A DNA stretch of 64,000 nt from Candidatus Mycobacterium wuenschmannii (GTDB lineage Bacteria; Actinomycetota; Actinomycetes; Mycobacteriales; Mycobacteriaceae), in assembly GCF_030252325.1 (NCBI RefSeq), contig NZ_CP126981.1, positions 434,001-498,000 of the forward strand, read 5' to 3'. A program made the position numbers and the translations under genes. Below the pieces are notes generated by a model. It saw only the letters and a program-made list of their open reading frames with translations, searched no databases and was not told the DNA's origin. Below are positions 25,626 to 37,613 of the stretch, in pieces; position 1 is the first letter of the stretch; each line of letters opens with the position of its first letter.

Positions 25626-25913
25626 TTAGGGGTCGATGTGCGTTGGCGGCGTGAGGAAGATCGGGTCCGTCTCCTTCGGCGGATCGCCCGCGCTCATCGT
25701 TTCGCAGTCCACCTTGGCGGGGTTGTACGGCCCGCCGGGGTAGGACGTCAGGCAGCGTTCCCACATGCCGTCGCTGTCGACGGGGCTGTCACACATCTGG
25801 GCGAACGCCTGCCCGGGGTTCACGCACCCGGCGCTGGCCGGTGCGGCGGTGACCGTCAGCCCGGCGGTCGCGAGCGTGGCTCCGAGAACTGCGGTCAGGT
25901 AGCGCTTCGTCAT
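25626..25913 (-). CDS. Small secreted cysteine-containing protein
   Basis: 95 residues from the ATG at 25913, which is preceded by an AAGGAAAAG ribosome site; a TTG four codons upstream is not needed. The signal peptide is MTKRYLTAVLGATLATAGL with cleavage near APASAG. The mature protein is about 65 residues with four Cys and a Pro-rich end (PPTHIDP). It matches the general style of small mycobacterial secreted proteins. Function unknown. Confidence 0.8.
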   Translation of the reverse strand: MTKRYLTAVLGATLATAGLTVTAAPASAGCVNPGQAFAQMCDSPVDSDGMWERCLTSYPGGPYNPAKVDCETMSAGDPPKETDPIFLTPPTHIDP

Positions 25914-26072
25914 CTTTTCCTTCAACGGCTGGTTCCTTCATATCGACGCCGCACCAAAGCTACTCGTCCGCCCGGTAGGTGGGGGCCAATAGTGGGGTAA
26001 ATGCGAGAGCGGCATGATGAGATCGGGATAGCCGCTGGATTCCGACAGGGTCGACCTCGCGAAGGACCGCAC

Positions 26073-29000
26073 GTGACGCGTTTGCTGATCGCTAATCGCG
26101 GTGAGATCGCGCTCCGAATCATCCGTACCGCAACCGAGTTGGAGCTCGGCACGGTCGCTGTCTACGCCGAGGACGACGCCGACAGTCCGCACATCCATGC
26201 CGCCGATGAGGCGATCGCGCTGCCCGGCGCCGGACCGGCCGCCTACCTCGATCACGCCGCGGTCCTGGCCGCCGCGAAGAACTCCGGAGCCGAACTGATC
26301 CACCCGGGTTACGGCTTCCTCAGCGAACAGTCGGAGTTCGCGCGCGCCTGCGCGAGCGCGGGTTTCACTTTTGTCGGGCCCGACGCCGCAACGCTCAATC
26401 TGTTCGGCAACAAGTCGGCGGCCCGGCAGGCGGCGGCGAACGTCGGTGTGCCAGTGCTGCCCGCCACGGACGGGCCGAGCAGCATCGATGACATTCGGAC
26501 GTTCGCGGCGGCGCAGGGCGGCCCGATCGTCATCAAGGCGCTGTCCGGAGGCGGTGGCCGGGGGATGCGCGTCGTGCACAGTGCCGCACAGATCGACGAT
26601 GCCTACCGGCAGTGTGCCGCCGAGGCCGAACTCGGGTTCGGCGACTCCGCGCTGTTCGCCGAGGCGCACCTGGCCGATGCGCGCCACATCGAGGTACAGG
26701 TCGTCGCCACGCCGGGACGGGCGCTGGCGTTGGGTGACCGCGACTGCAGCATTCAGCGTCGGCACCAGAAATTGATCGAAATCGCTCCTGCGCAAAGTCT
26801 TTCGCCGGCCGTGCGACGAGATCTGCACCGGGCCGCAGCCAGGTTGTGCGCTTACGCCGACTACCGCGGGGTCGCGACCGTCGAGTTCCTGGTGGCCGGC
26901 GAGCGGTTCGTCTTCCTCGAAGTCAACCCGCGGATCCAGGTCGAGCACACGGTGACCGAAGAGGTCACGGGCGTCGACCTCGTCGCGGTCCAGTTGCGGA
27001 TCGCCCAGGGCGCACCGTTTCACCAGTTGCGGTTGCCCGCCGGCGTCACCGCCGAGGGTGACGAGGTGGTCGGTGCGCTGGCCGCGGTGCGCGGCATTGC
27101 CATTCAGACTCGGGTCAACATGGAGACAATGGACGCCGACGGGTCGCTCGTGCCGACGGCGGGCACGCTGGCGGCGTTCGCGCCACCGAGCGGACCGGGA
27201 GTTCGGGTGGACACCTTCGGTCGTGCCGGCCTGACGCCGAGCCCGCGCTACGACTCGCTGCTGGCCAAAGTGATCACCCGGGTGCGCGGACCTTCGTTCT
27301 CGGCGGCGCTGCGTAAGGCGCAGACCGCGCTTGACGAATTCGGCATCGAGGGGATCCGGACCAACATCGGCTTTTTGCAAGAGATTCTGTCGCACAACGA
27401 TATCCATGAGGGTCCGGTCTCCACGACGTTCGTCGACGACAATCTCTCCGCATTTGTCGACGCGGCGCAGTCGTGGCGCCACGAGACGCGGGCGGCGACA
27501 CCTGAGCTGTACCCGGGGGAGGAAGTGCTCCGCGCGCAGCTGGCCGGCACCGTGATCGACGTTGCTGGCGAGGGCGTGGAGTTCGCCGCGGGCGCGCAGC
27601 TGGTGGTGCTGGAAGCGATGAAGATGCAGCACGTGCTGGCCGCGCCGGACGCGGTGCGCGTGGTCCGGGTGCTGGCGGCGCCGGGCCAGGTGGTGGGCAC
27701 CGGTGACCCGCTGGCGGTGGTCATCCGCATCGGCGATAGCGCGGACGCGGACAACGTCGCCACCCTCGATCTCGACCGGGAGCGGGCCGATCTCGACGAG
27801 GTCAGGCGTCGTCACCTGGTCACCCTCGATGAGGGGCGTCCCGCGGCGATCACCAAGCGGCACAAGCAGAATCGACGGAGTGCGAGAGAGAACATCGACG
27901 ACCTCGTCGACCCGGGCAGTTTCATCGAGTACGGCGCTCTGGCCGTGGCCGCACAGCGCAGCAGGCGCTCCGAGGAGGACCTGATCGCCAACACCCCGGC
28001 CGACGGATTGGTCGCCGGGATCGCGACGATCGACGGCATCGAAACGGCCGTGCTGTCGTACGACTACACCGTGCTCGCCGGCACCCAGGGCATGCGGAAT
28101 CACGCCAAGACCGACCGGGTCTTCGAGTTGGCGGCCCGCCGAAAGTTGCCCGTCGTGCTGTTCGCCGAGGGCGGCGGCGGGCGGCCGGGCGACACCGATG
28201 TCGCCAGCATCGCCGGTCTCGACGTGCCGACGTTCCGGGCGCTCGGTGCTCTCAGCGGCCGGGTGCCGTTGGTGTCCATCGTCTCCGGGCGCTGCTTCGC
28301 GGGCAACGCGGCGCTGGCCGGGACCTGCGACGTTATCATCGCGACCCCCGACGCGAACATCGGCATGGGTGGGCCGGCGATGATCGAGGGTGGTGGGCTC
28401 GGGCAGTACCGGCCGGAGGACATCGGGCCGATCGAGGTACAGCGCCGCAACGGCGTGGTCGGACTGGTCGCCCGCGACGAGGCCCACGCGGTAGCGCTGG
28501 CCCAGCAGTACCTGTCCTATTTCCAAGGGCGACAATCCGATTGGGAGGCCCCCGACCCGCGCCGGGCGCAACACGTCGTTCCGGAGAACCGGCTGCGGGC
28601 CTACGACGTGCACCATGCGATCGAGTCGGTCGCCGACATCGGCTCCGTGCTGGAACTGCGCGCCGACTACGGCGTCGGCGTGGTCACCGCGTTCGTCCGC
28701 GTCGAGGGTGCGCCGTTCGGATTGCTGGCCAACAGCAGTCACCACCTCGGCGGCGCCATCGACTCCGAGGCCGCCGACAAGATGGCCGATTTCCTGACGC
28801 TGTGTGAATCGGCCGGGCTACCGGTCATTTCGCTGTGCGACACCCCGGGTTTCATGGTTGGCCCGGACGCCGAGGTCGACGCGGCCGTCCGTCGATTCAG
28901 CAAGCTGTTCATCGTCGGCGCGCGAATGACCGTTCCGTTCGGGATGGTGATTCTGCGCAAGGGCTACGGGCTGGGCGCAATGGCAATGGCGGGCGGTTCT

Positions 29001-29279
29001 TTTCACGCCCCGGAATTCACCGTCGCCTGGCCGACCGGGGAGATCGGCGGCATGGGGCTGGAGGGCGCGGTGCGGTTGGGGTTCAGCAAGGAACTCGCCG
29101 CCGTCGAAGACCCGACCGAACGCCAGAACCTGTTCGACAAGCTGGTGGAGGCCGCCTATCAACATGGCAAGGCGCTGACGTCGGCCACCACATTCGAACT
29201 CGACGACGTGATCGACCCGGCGGACACCCGCGGATGGATCACGAGACTGCTCCACCGAGAAGAAGGGAACGACACGTGA
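26073..29279 (+). CDS. Single-chain biotin-dependent acyl-CoA carboxylase
   Basis: A 1068-residue fusion that carboxylates an acyl-CoA. Biotin carboxylase domain about residues 1-450 (LLIANRGEIALRI, ATP-grasp loop GGGGRGMR, EVNPRIQVEH). Biotinyl domain about 485-560 with the modified Lys517 in EAMKM. Carboxyltransferase domain about 580-1060 (SYDYTVLAGTQG, then CDTPGF and FGMVILRKGYG). I choose GTG 26073, with GAAGGA upstream, over the 26001 start. It resembles the single-chain long-chain acyl-CoA carboxylase described from M. avium. Followed by two SDRs and two acyl-CoA dehydrogenases with overlapping stops. Confidence 0.9.
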   Translation: MTRLLIANRGEIALRIIRTATELELGTVAVYAEDDADSPHIHAADEAIALPGAGPAAYLDHAAVLAAAKNSGAELIHPGYGFLSEQSEFARACASAGFTFVGPDAATLNLFGNKSAARQAAANVGVPVLPATDGPSSIDDIRTFAAAQGGPIVIKALSGGGGRGMRVVHSAAQIDDAYRQCAAEAELGFGDSALFAEAHLADARHIEVQVVATPGRALALGDRDCSIQRRHQKLIEIAPAQSLSPAVRRDLHRAAARLCAYADYRGVATVEFLVAGERFVFLEVNPRIQVEHTVTEEVTGVDLVAVQLRIAQGAPFHQLRLPAGVTAEGDEVVGALAAVRGIAIQTRVNMETMDADGSLVPTAGTLAAFAPPSGPGVRVDTFGRAGLTPSPRYDSLLAKVITRVRGPSFSAALRKAQTALDEFGIEGIRTNIGFLQEILSHNDIHEGPVSTTFVDDNLSAFVDAAQSWRHETRAATPELYPGEEVLRAQLAGTVIDVAGEGVEFAAGAQLVVLEAMKMQHVLAAPDAVRVVRVLAAPGQVVGTGDPLAVVIRIGDSADADNVATLDLDRERADLDEVRRRHLVTLDEGRPAAITKRHKQNRRSARENIDDLVDPGSFIEYGALAVAAQRSRRSEEDLIANTPADGLVAGIATIDGIETAVLSYDYTVLAGTQGMRNHAKTDRVFELAARRKLPVVLFAEGGGGRPGDTDVASIAGLDVPTFRALGALSGRVPLVSIVSGRCFAGNAALAGTCDVIIATPDANIGMGGPAMIEGGGLGQYRPEDIGPIEVQRRNGVVGLVARDEAHAVALAQQYLSYFQGRQSDWEAPDPRRAQHVVPENRLRAYDVHHAIESVADIGSVLELRADYGVGVVTAFVRVEGAPFGLLANSSHHLGGAIDSEAADKMADFLTLCESAGLPVISLCDTPGFMVGPDAEVDAAVRRFSKLFIVGARMTVPFGMVILRKGYGLGAMAMAGGSFHAPEFTVAWPTGEIGGMGLEGAVRLGFSKELAAVEDPTERQNLFDKLVEAAYQHGKALTSATTFELDDVIDPADTRGWITRLLHREEGNDT

Positions 29280-30094
29280 AAGTTGCCGACAAGGTCGCCA
29301 TCGTCACCGGCGGCGGCAATGGTATCGGCGCCGCGATAGCCGCGAAACTGGCGCACCAGGGCGCCCGGGTGGTGGTCGCCGATCTCAACGGCGACGCCGC
29401 GCAGGCGGTGGCCGACGGCATCAATGCCGACCGGTCCGGTGTCGCCGTCGCGTCCAGCGGTGACGTTTCCGACACCGCGCACATCAAACAGTTGATCGCG
29501 TTGGCCACCAACGAATTCGGACCCGTTGATCTGTACTTCGCCAACGCGGGCATCACCGGTGTGTCGGGCCTCGACGTCACCGAGGACGAGTGGGACCAGT
29601 CCATCGACGTGAACCTGAAAGCGCACATCCGCGCCGCGCAACTCCTGGTGCCCGAATGGATCGAGCGCGGCGAAGGCTACTTCGTCAGCACCGCGTCGGC
29701 CGCCGGATTGCTCACCCAACTGGGTTCGGCCACTTATTCGGTGACCAAGCACGCCGCGGTGGGTTTCGCCGAATGGCTGAACATCACCTTCGGCGATCAG
29801 GGCGTCCGGGTCAGTTGCCTGTGCCCGATGGGCGTCAACACGAAGCTGTTGTATTCGCCGGGGGAGTCCGATGACCCGCTGGCGAAGCTCGCGACCAAGG
29901 CCGTCACCTCCGCCGGTGACGTCATCGAGCCGGCCGATGTGGCCGAAATCGTCTTGGGCGCAGTCGAAGACGAGCACTTCCTGATCCTTCCGCATCCCGC
30001 CGTGCTGGAGATGTACCGGCACAAGGGCGCCGACTATGACCGCTGGCTACGCGGCATGCGTCGTTACCAACACAGCCTGATGGAGGCACTATGA
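29276..30094 (+). CDS. Short-chain dehydrogenase/reductase
   Basis: 272 residues from GTG 29276, which overlaps the carboxylase stop (GTGA). SDR hallmarks: TGGGNGIG cofactor motif, FANAGI, and catalytic Ser plus Tyr-x3-Lys (YSVTK). The Gly motif followed by VVVADLN suggests NAD preference (acidic residue after strand 2). Second gene of the carboxylase/dehydrogenase operon, so probably a hydroxyacyl or alcohol dehydrogenase on the same substrate; unproven. Confidence 0.88.
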   Translation: MKVADKVAIVTGGGNGIGAAIAAKLAHQGARVVVADLNGDAAQAVADGINADRSGVAVASSGDVSDTAHIKQLIALATNEFGPVDLYFANAGITGVSGLDVTEDEWDQSIDVNLKAHIRAAQLLVPEWIERGEGYFVSTASAAGLLTQLGSATYSVTKHAAVGFAEWLNITFGDQGVRVSCLCPMGVNTKLLYSPGESDDPLAKLATKAVTSAGDVIEPADVAEIVLGAVEDEHFLILPHPAVLEMYRHKGADYDRWLRGMRRYQHSLMEAL

Positions 30095-30846
30095 CTGACT
30101 TCACTGGCCGCACCGCGATCATCACCGGCGGCTCGCGGGGCATCGGCCTGGCCATCGCGCAGCGGTTGGCCGAGGGTGGTGCGAACATCGTGCTCACCTC
30201 CCGCAAGCAGGACAGCGCCGACGCCGCCGCTGAACAGGTCGGCGGCAACGCGATTGGCGTTGTCGCGCACGCGGTCGACGAGGACGCCGCCCGGCGCTGC
30301 GTCGATCTGACGCTCGAACGCTTCGGCAGCATCGACATCCTGGTGAACAACGCCGGCACCAACCCGGCCTACGGCCCGCTGATCGACCAGGATCACGCGC
30401 GGTTCTCCAAGACCTTCGACGTCAACCTCTGGGCGCCGCTGCTGTGGACGTCGCTGGCGGCGAAGGCGTGGATGAAGGAACACGGTGGTGCGATCGTCAA
30501 CACCGCGTCGATCGGCGGCATGCACCAGGCGCCGAACATGGGGATGTACAACGCGACCAAGGCCGCCCTGATCCACGTGACCAAGCAACTGGCGCTGGAA
30601 CTTTCACCCAAGGTGCGGGTGAACGCGGTCGCCCCGGGTGTGGTGCGGACCAAGCTCGCCGAAGCGCTCTGGAAGGACCACGAGGATCTGGTCGCGGCGG
30701 GCAGCGCGTTGGACCGGATCGGCGAGCCGCCCGACGTGGCGGCCGCGGTGGCCTTCCTGGTATCCGACGAGTCGAGCTGGATCACCGGCGACACCCTGGT
30801 GCTCGACGGCGGCCGACTGCTCGGCGACCCGGCGGGCTTCCGGTGA
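30091..30846 (+). CDS. FabG-type short-chain dehydrogenase (Rv2766c-like)
   Basis: 251 residues; ATG overlaps the previous stop (ATGA). It carries TGGSRGIG, NNAGTNPAYGP and the Tyr-x3-Lys motif MYNATKAA, ending in the SDR signature SWITGDTLVLDGG. The sequence agrees closely with Rv2766c as I remember it, a beta-ketoacyl-reductase-like protein, so this is probably the anchor between this operon and the M. tuberculosis map. Likely role: 3-oxoacyl reduction or 3-hydroxyacyl oxidation. Confidence 0.9.
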   Translation: MTDFTGRTAIITGGSRGIGLAIAQRLAEGGANIVLTSRKQDSADAAAEQVGGNAIGVVAHAVDEDAARRCVDLTLERFGSIDILVNNAGTNPAYGPLIDQDHARFSKTFDVNLWAPLLWTSLAAKAWMKEHGGAIVNTASIGGMHQAPNMGMYNATKAALIHVTKQLALELSPKVRVNAVAPGVVRTKLAEALWKDHEDLVAAGSALDRIGEPPDVAAAVAFLVSDESSWITGDTLVLDGGRLLGDPAGFR

Positions 30847-32021
30847 GCGCCGAGGACCTGCAGGCCCGGGTGCGGGCGCTGCTCGACGAACACGACCCGA
30901 AGCAGGCACATGAGTTCCTCGGTGCGCGTTTCGATGCCGGGCTGGCATGGGTGCACTTCCCGGTCGGCTCCGGAGGCCTCGACCTCTCCCGTAACTTCCA
31001 GGCGCAGGTCGAAGAAGAGCTGACCGCGGCCGGTGCGCCGCCCGGTGGCGGCGGCGCGCGCAACGGCATCGGCATGGGCATGGCGGCACCGACCATCGCC
31101 GCGTTCGGCACCGAGGAGCAACGGCGAAACTTCCTGCGGCCGTTGTTCACCGGTGAGCACATCTACTGCCAGCTGTTCAGCGAACCGGGGGCCGGCTCGG
31201 ACCTGGCCGGGGTCGCGACCCGGGCGGTCCGTGACGGCGACGACTGGATTGTCAACGGGCAGAAGGTGTGGACGTCGAGCGCGCAGAACGCGCAGCGAGC
31301 CATCCTGGTGGCCCGGACCGATCCCACGGTGCCCAAACACCAGGGGCTGACGTATTTCGTGCTGGACATGACCGATCCCGGCGTCGACGTGCGGCCGCTG
31401 CGGCAGATCACCGGCGAGGCCGAATTCAACGAGGTGTTCCTCACCGACGTCCGGGTTCCGGACGCCAACCGTCTCGGTGCTGAAGGCGGCGGCTGGAAGG
31501 TCGCGACCACGACACTGAACAACGAACGCGTGGCGATCGGGTCGATGGCGGGCGGCAGCCGCGAGAACGGCATCATCGGTAAGGTCGCCGACGCTTGGCG
31601 GGCGCAACCCGAATTGCGTAATGCCGCAATGCATGACGAGCTGATGCGGTTGTGGGTGGATGCCGAGGTCACCCGGCTGACCGGGTTGCGGCTGCGTCAG
31701 CGTCTGGCGGTCGGACAGCCAGGGCCCGAGGGCGCCGGGATGAAGGTGACGTTCGCCCGGCTGGCCCAGGCGGTGTCGGGCTTCGAGATCGAGCTGCACC
31801 CGGAACTCGGCCTGCAGTATGACGATTGGACGATGCGCCAACCGGACTCGGTCGACTTCATCGGCCGTGATCCCGGATACCGCTACCTGCGGGCGAAGGG
31901 CAATTCGATCGAGGGCGGCACCTCGGAGATCCTGCGCAACACCATTGCGGAACGCATTCTGGGCCTGCCACCCGAACACCGGGTCGACAAGGACGTGAGC
32001 TTTATGGATCTGGAGAAGTAA
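30843..32021 (+). CDS. Acyl-CoA dehydrogenase, first of a pair
   Basis: 392 residues from GTG 30843 (GTGA junction). It has the flavin/acyl-binding segment YCQLFSEPGAGSDLAG, WIVNGQKVWTS, and the C-terminal IEGGTSEILRNTIAERILGLP. The N-terminal helical domain is shorter than in canonical FadEs. Adjacent unequal acyl-CoA dehydrogenases in actinobacteria commonly form alpha2-beta2 heterotetramers; the glutamate base must be checked by alignment. Part of the fatty-acid or sterol-side-chain-like degradation operon. Confidence 0.9.
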   Translation: MSAEDLQARVRALLDEHDPKQAHEFLGARFDAGLAWVHFPVGSGGLDLSRNFQAQVEEELTAAGAPPGGGGARNGIGMGMAAPTIAAFGTEEQRRNFLRPLFTGEHIYCQLFSEPGAGSDLAGVATRAVRDGDDWIVNGQKVWTSSAQNAQRAILVARTDPTVPKHQGLTYFVLDMTDPGVDVRPLRQITGEAEFNEVFLTDVRVPDANRLGAEGGGWKVATTTLNNERVAIGSMAGGSRENGIIGKVADAWRAQPELRNAAMHDELMRLWVDAEVTRLTGLRLRQRLAVGQPGPEGAGMKVTFARLAQAVSGFEIELHPELGLQYDDWTMRQPDSVDFIGRDPGYRYLRAKGNSIEGGTSEILRNTIAERILGLPPEHRVDKDVSFMDLEK

Positions 32022-32026
32022 GCCAA

Positions 32027-33124
32027 ATGAGCGATCTGCTGTACTCCGACACCGAGGAAGCGCTGCGGGACAGCGTCCGGCGGCTGTTCGCCGACCGGTG
32101 CCCGCCCGAAGCCATCACCTCCGTGTATGACCCGGAGCCACAAGACTTCTCGGGCCTCTGGCACACCCTGGCCGCCGACCTCGGCATGGCCGGCCTGCTG
32201 GTGCCCGAGGAACTCGGTGGCGCGGGGGCTTCGGCCCGCGAGGCCGCGGTGGTGATGGAGGAGATCGGCCGCGCCGTCGCGCCCGTGCCTTACCTGACCA
32301 GCTCCGTGGTGGCCACCGTCGCACTGCTTCGAGCCGGTGACACCGAGACGGTCCGGGGATTGGCGGACGGCTCGCTCACCGCCGCGCTGGCGGTGCCGTT
32401 GTCCACCGCACCCGATGACACGATCACCGGACTCACGGTCGACGGGGATGGGGTGACCGGACGGATCACCAGCGTCGCCGGAGTCGGCGAGGCCGACGTG
32501 CTGCTGGTGCCCGTCGCCGGGGCCGACGGACTGGAGTTGCACACCGTCGCACGCGACGCGGCGGGTCTCGAGGTGTCGCCGGTCCTGAGCCTGGACATGA
32601 CGAGACCGCTTGCCAACGTGGAGTTCTCGGGTGCGGCGTCGTCGCGGGTCGGTTCGGCCGACGCCGGCGCGGCGATCGCGGAGGCGCTGGACACCGGGGC
32701 GGCGCTGCTGGCCTCCGAGCAGCTCGGCATCGCGCAGTGGTGCTTCGAGACCACGTTGGCGTACGCCAAGGACCGTAAGCAGTTCGGCCGGGCGATCGGT
32801 TCGTACCAGGCGATCAAGCATCGCCTCGCCGATCTGTGGGTCGAGCTCAATTCCGTTGCGGCGGCGGCACGCTACGCGGCCGACACCTGCGCGCGGCAGG
32901 ATGACGACGCGGCGGTCGCCGCGGCCGTCGCGCAGGCCTTCTGCAGCGGGGCCGCGGTGCACGCCGCCGAGGAGTGCGTGCAGTTGCACGGCGGCCTCGG
33001 CATGACGTGGGAGTATCCCGCGCATCTATACCTGAAGCGGGCCAAGAGTGATCAGTTGGCGTTCGGCACCGCCTACCGCCATCGCTCCCGGTTGGCCGCG
33101 CTGGTGGACCTTCCGGCGTCGTAA
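32027..33124 (+). CDS. Acyl-CoA dehydrogenase, second of a pair
   Basis: 365 residues starting five bases after its partner. The N-terminal (LGMAGLLVPEELGGAG) and C-terminal four-helix domains (YAKDRKQFGRAIGSYQAIKH, then ECVQLHGGLGMTWEY) are present, but the central flavin-contacting beta domain is divergent and lacks the GSD segment seen in the first protein. This asymmetry is typical of heterotetrameric FadE pairs where one subunit completes the active site. Probably requires the upstream gene product to be active. Confidence 0.88.
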   Translation: MSDLLYSDTEEALRDSVRRLFADRCPPEAITSVYDPEPQDFSGLWHTLAADLGMAGLLVPEELGGAGASAREAAVVMEEIGRAVAPVPYLTSSVVATVALLRAGDTETVRGLADGSLTAALAVPLSTAPDDTITGLTVDGDGVTGRITSVAGVGEADVLLVPVAGADGLELHTVARDAAGLEVSPVLSLDMTRPLANVEFSGAASSRVGSADAGAAIAEALDTGAALLASEQLGIAQWCFETTLAYAKDRKQFGRAIGSYQAIKHRLADLWVELNSVAAAARYAADTCARQDDDAAVAAAVAQAFCSGAAVHAAEECVQLHGGLGMTWEYPAHLYLKRAKSDQLAFGTAYRHRSRLAALVDLPAS

Positions 33125-35128
<2,004 letters not shown>

Positions 35129-35153
35129 GGCGGATCAGTATGCCCTGCGGCAG

Positions 35154-36119
35154 CTAGCCACGGGACGCGGTTCGGAACCTGTCGCGATAGGCCTTCGGCG
35201 AGAGCCCGAGCTGGTCGACGAACACCCGCCGCAGGCTTTCCGGGCTGCCGAATCCGGCGACCCTCGCGGTCTCGGCGACGGAGTGTCCGGCATCCAAAGC
35301 GGCGCGGGCGGCGTCGATGCGCACCGCTTCGACATAGCGGGCGGGCGTCTGCCCCAGCTCTGCCCGGAACAGCCGGGTCAACTGTCGCGTGCTCAACGAC
35401 GCCCGCGCCGCGAGGCTGGTCACGCTGTGGTCCTCGGCAGGCTCGGCCGAGATGGCGTCGGTGACCGTGCGTAGCGGAGAACGCTGCGGCACAACGGATT
35501 CCACCCGCGCCGAGAACTGCGATTGGCCACCCGCGCGCTGGAGATAGACAACCAACCACCGGGCCACCGACCTGACCAGCTCGGTTCCGTAATCCAGCTC
35601 GACCAGCGCCAGCGCCAGGTCGATTCCCGACGAGATGCCGGCCGACGTGAACACCTCGCCGTCGCGGACGAAGATCGCGTCCGGTTCGACGGTGACCGCG
35701 GGGAACGCCCGCGCGAACAAGCGGACGTCGTGCCAGTGGGTGGTGGCGCGTCGACCGTTCAGCAGACCGGCCTGCGCCAGCACGAACGACCCGGTGCAGA
35801 TCGAGGCCAGCCGCCGTGTCCGCCCCGCAATGGACTTCACCGCGTCGACGAACTCAGGGTCGATGGCCCGACGGGGCAGGCCGTCGCTGCCGGCGACCAT
35901 CACGATGTGGGCGGACTCGATCGATGCGATGGATTGCGTGACTCCCAACCGCGTCCCGATCGACGTGGTGACGTCGCGGCCGTCCACCGATGCGACGGTG
36001 ATGCGGTAATCGGCGCCGAAGCGATTCGCCTCCGCGAACACCTCGCCCGCCCCCGCGACGTCCAGCATCGTCACGTCGTCGAAGACAACGATGACCACTT
36101 CTCGGGACCGCTCAGTCAC
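35154..36119 (-). CDS. GlxA-type transcriptional regulator (PfpI + AraC HTH)
   Basis: 321 residues from GTG 36119. Residues about 8-175 are a DJ-1/PfpI glutamine-amidotransferase-like domain with the nucleophile-elbow motif ASICTGSFVLA. Residues about 220-321 are an AraC double HTH (LAARASLSTRQLTRLFRAELG, then VAGFGSPESLRRVF). Such regulators usually activate a divergent gene; here the divergent gene encodes an HD-domain protein 102 bases away. The frame remains open upstream but inside that gene, so longer starts are rejected. Confidence 0.9.
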   Translation of the reverse strand: MTERSREVVIVVFDDVTMLDVAGAGEVFAEANRFGADYRITVASVDGRDVTTSIGTRLGVTQSIASIESAHIVMVAGSDGLPRRAIDPEFVDAVKSIAGRTRRLASICTGSFVLAQAGLLNGRRATTHWHDVRLFARAFPAVTVEPDAIFVRDGEVFTSAGISSGIDLALALVELDYGTELVRSVARWLVVYLQRAGGQSQFSARVESVVPQRSPLRTVTDAISAEPAEDHSVTSLAARASLSTRQLTRLFRAELGQTPARYVEAVRIDAARAALDAGHSVAETARVAGFGSPESLRRVFVDQLGLSPKAYRDRFRTASRG

Positions 36120-36221
36120 CGGCCCATTGTGTCGCAATCTGTGGGAAAGGCGGCTGAAACGACATCGGGTGTTGACGGCTCGACGCAGCACGCTGAATCC
36201 AACGAAACGAAAGGCACGATC

Positions 36222-36872
36222 ATGACCGTTGAGTCCCTCGACACCGTCGCCGGTATCCGCGTCCCCGACAGCGCGCTGGCCCGCGACATCACCGAGTTCG
36301 TCCGCGACGCCGAAAACGACCTGCTCTACCACCATTCCCGACGGGTGTTCTTCTTCGGCGCTTTACAGGGTCTGCGGCGCGGACTGCACCCTGACCTCGA
36401 ATTGCTCTATGCCGCAGCGATGTTCCACGACATCGGCCTCACCGAGACCTACCGGTCTTCGACCATTCGCTTCGAGGTCGACGGTGCCAACGCGGCACGG
36501 GAATTCCTGCTGGCCCGCGGTTTCGGCGAGGCAGGAGTCGACAAGGTCTGGCTCGGCATCGCGCTGCACACCACGCCCGGCGTCCCCGAGTTCTTGGCGC
36601 CCGAAGTGGCACTGGTGCAGGCCGGCGTCGAAGTCGACGTGCTCGGGGTCGGGCGGGAACAGTTGGCGCCCGAGGCGCTGACGGCCGTGACCGCCGCGCA
36701 CCCGCGTCCTCAGTTCAAGCAGGGCATCGTGGCGGCGTTCAACGACGGCATGAAGCACCGCCCGCAGACCACCTTCGGCACGATGAACGACGACGTGCTG
36801 GCGCACTTCGATCCCGCATTCACTCGGGTCGACTTCGTGAGCGAGATCCTCAACAACAGCTGGCCGGAGTAG
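36222..36872 (+). CDS. HD-domain hydrolase-like protein
   Basis: 216 residues from ATG 36222. The HD metal-binding signature is His37 or His38 followed by His69-Asp70 (AAMFHDIGL) and a later histidine in IALHTTPG. Proteins of this subgroup include cyanamide-hydratase-like and other metal-dependent phosphohydrolase-fold enzymes acting on small nitrogen compounds; the exact substrate cannot be read. Divergent from and presumably regulated by the GlxA-type protein. Confidence 0.85.
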   Translation: MTVESLDTVAGIRVPDSALARDITEFVRDAENDLLYHHSRRVFFFGALQGLRRGLHPDLELLYAAAMFHDIGLTETYRSSTIRFEVDGANAAREFLLARGFGEAGVDKVWLGIALHTTPGVPEFLAPEVALVQAGVEVDVLGVGREQLAPEALTAVTAAHPRPQFKQGIVAAFNDGMKHRPQTTFGTMNDDVLAHFDPAFTRVDFVSEILNNSWPE

Positions 36873-37613
36873 CTAGGCGCTGAGGTTGGCCCCGAACACC
36901 TCGCGCATCGTGGTCCAGTGCCGGTCGGCAGCGTCGGCGTCGTACGAGCCGTTGTCCGGCACCGCGAAACCGTGGCCGGCGGCGTAGGTCTCGATCTTGT
37001 GCTCGACGCCGGCCGCGGTCAGCGCCTTCTCCAACTGCTCGGCGTGGTCGTCGGTGAACGACGCGTCGTTCTCGGCGCCGCCGACGTAGATGGTGGCCTG
37101 GATCTTGTCGGCCCGCAGGTGCGGGCTGTCGGCGCCGTCGGTGACCAGCCCGCCGCCGTGGTACGACGTCGCGGCGGCGACCCGGTCGGGAAGCAGCCCG
37201 GCGATGGTCAGCGCCGCGCGACCGCCCATGCAGTAGCCGGTGATGCCGAACTTCGTGCCGCTGACCTCCGGCCGCGAGGCCAGGTAGTCGAAGTAGGCGC
37301 CGGCGTCGGACGCCCACTTGTCGGCGGTGATGCTGCCGATGAAGGAGAACAGGCGGTTGCGCTCGCTCTCGTCGCTGAACGCGGTCTTCATGTCGAACGG
37401 CGCCCAGTCGCCCTGCCGGTAGTAGACGTCGGGCAGCAGCACGGCGTAGCCGGCATCGGCCAGCTTGGCGGCCATGTCGAAGAAGGTCTGCCGGACTCCG
37501 CCGGCGTCGGGAATCATGACGATGCCCGGCCAGGGGCCCTGGCCTTCGGGGGTGAACAGGCGGACCGGGCAGGCGCCATCAGCGGTGGTGACGGTGTCGG
37601 TGATGTTCGGCAT
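36873..37613 (-). CDS. Dienelactone hydrolase family protein (Rv2765-like)
   Basis: 246-residue alpha/beta-hydrolase. The nucleophile is Cys128 in GYCMGG, the mark of dienelactone hydrolases, with Asp in GGAENDASF and His in AGHGFAVP completing the triad. Its stop touches the end of the HD gene. Position next to thyA matches Rv2765. The family opens dienelactones or cleaves related esters; here the natural substrate is unknown. Confidence 0.92.
   Translation of the reverse strand: MPNITDTVTTADGACPVRLFTPEGQGPWPGIVMIPDAGGVRQTFFDMAAKLADAGYAVLLPDVYYRQGDWAPFDMKTAFSDESERNRLFSFIGSITADKWASDAGAYFDYLASRPEVSGTKFGITGYCMGGRAALTIAGLLPDRVAAATSYHGGGLVTDGADSPHLRADKIQATIYVGGAENDASFTDDHAEQLEKALTAAGVEHKIETYAAGHGFAVPDNGSYDADAADRHWTTMREVFGANLSA

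Noticed and set aside
25938..28745. Long open frame (935 codons) antisense to the carboxylase gene
   Set aside because: Arg/His/Pro-rich composition with no domain; it is the usual antisense shadow of a GC-rich coding gene.
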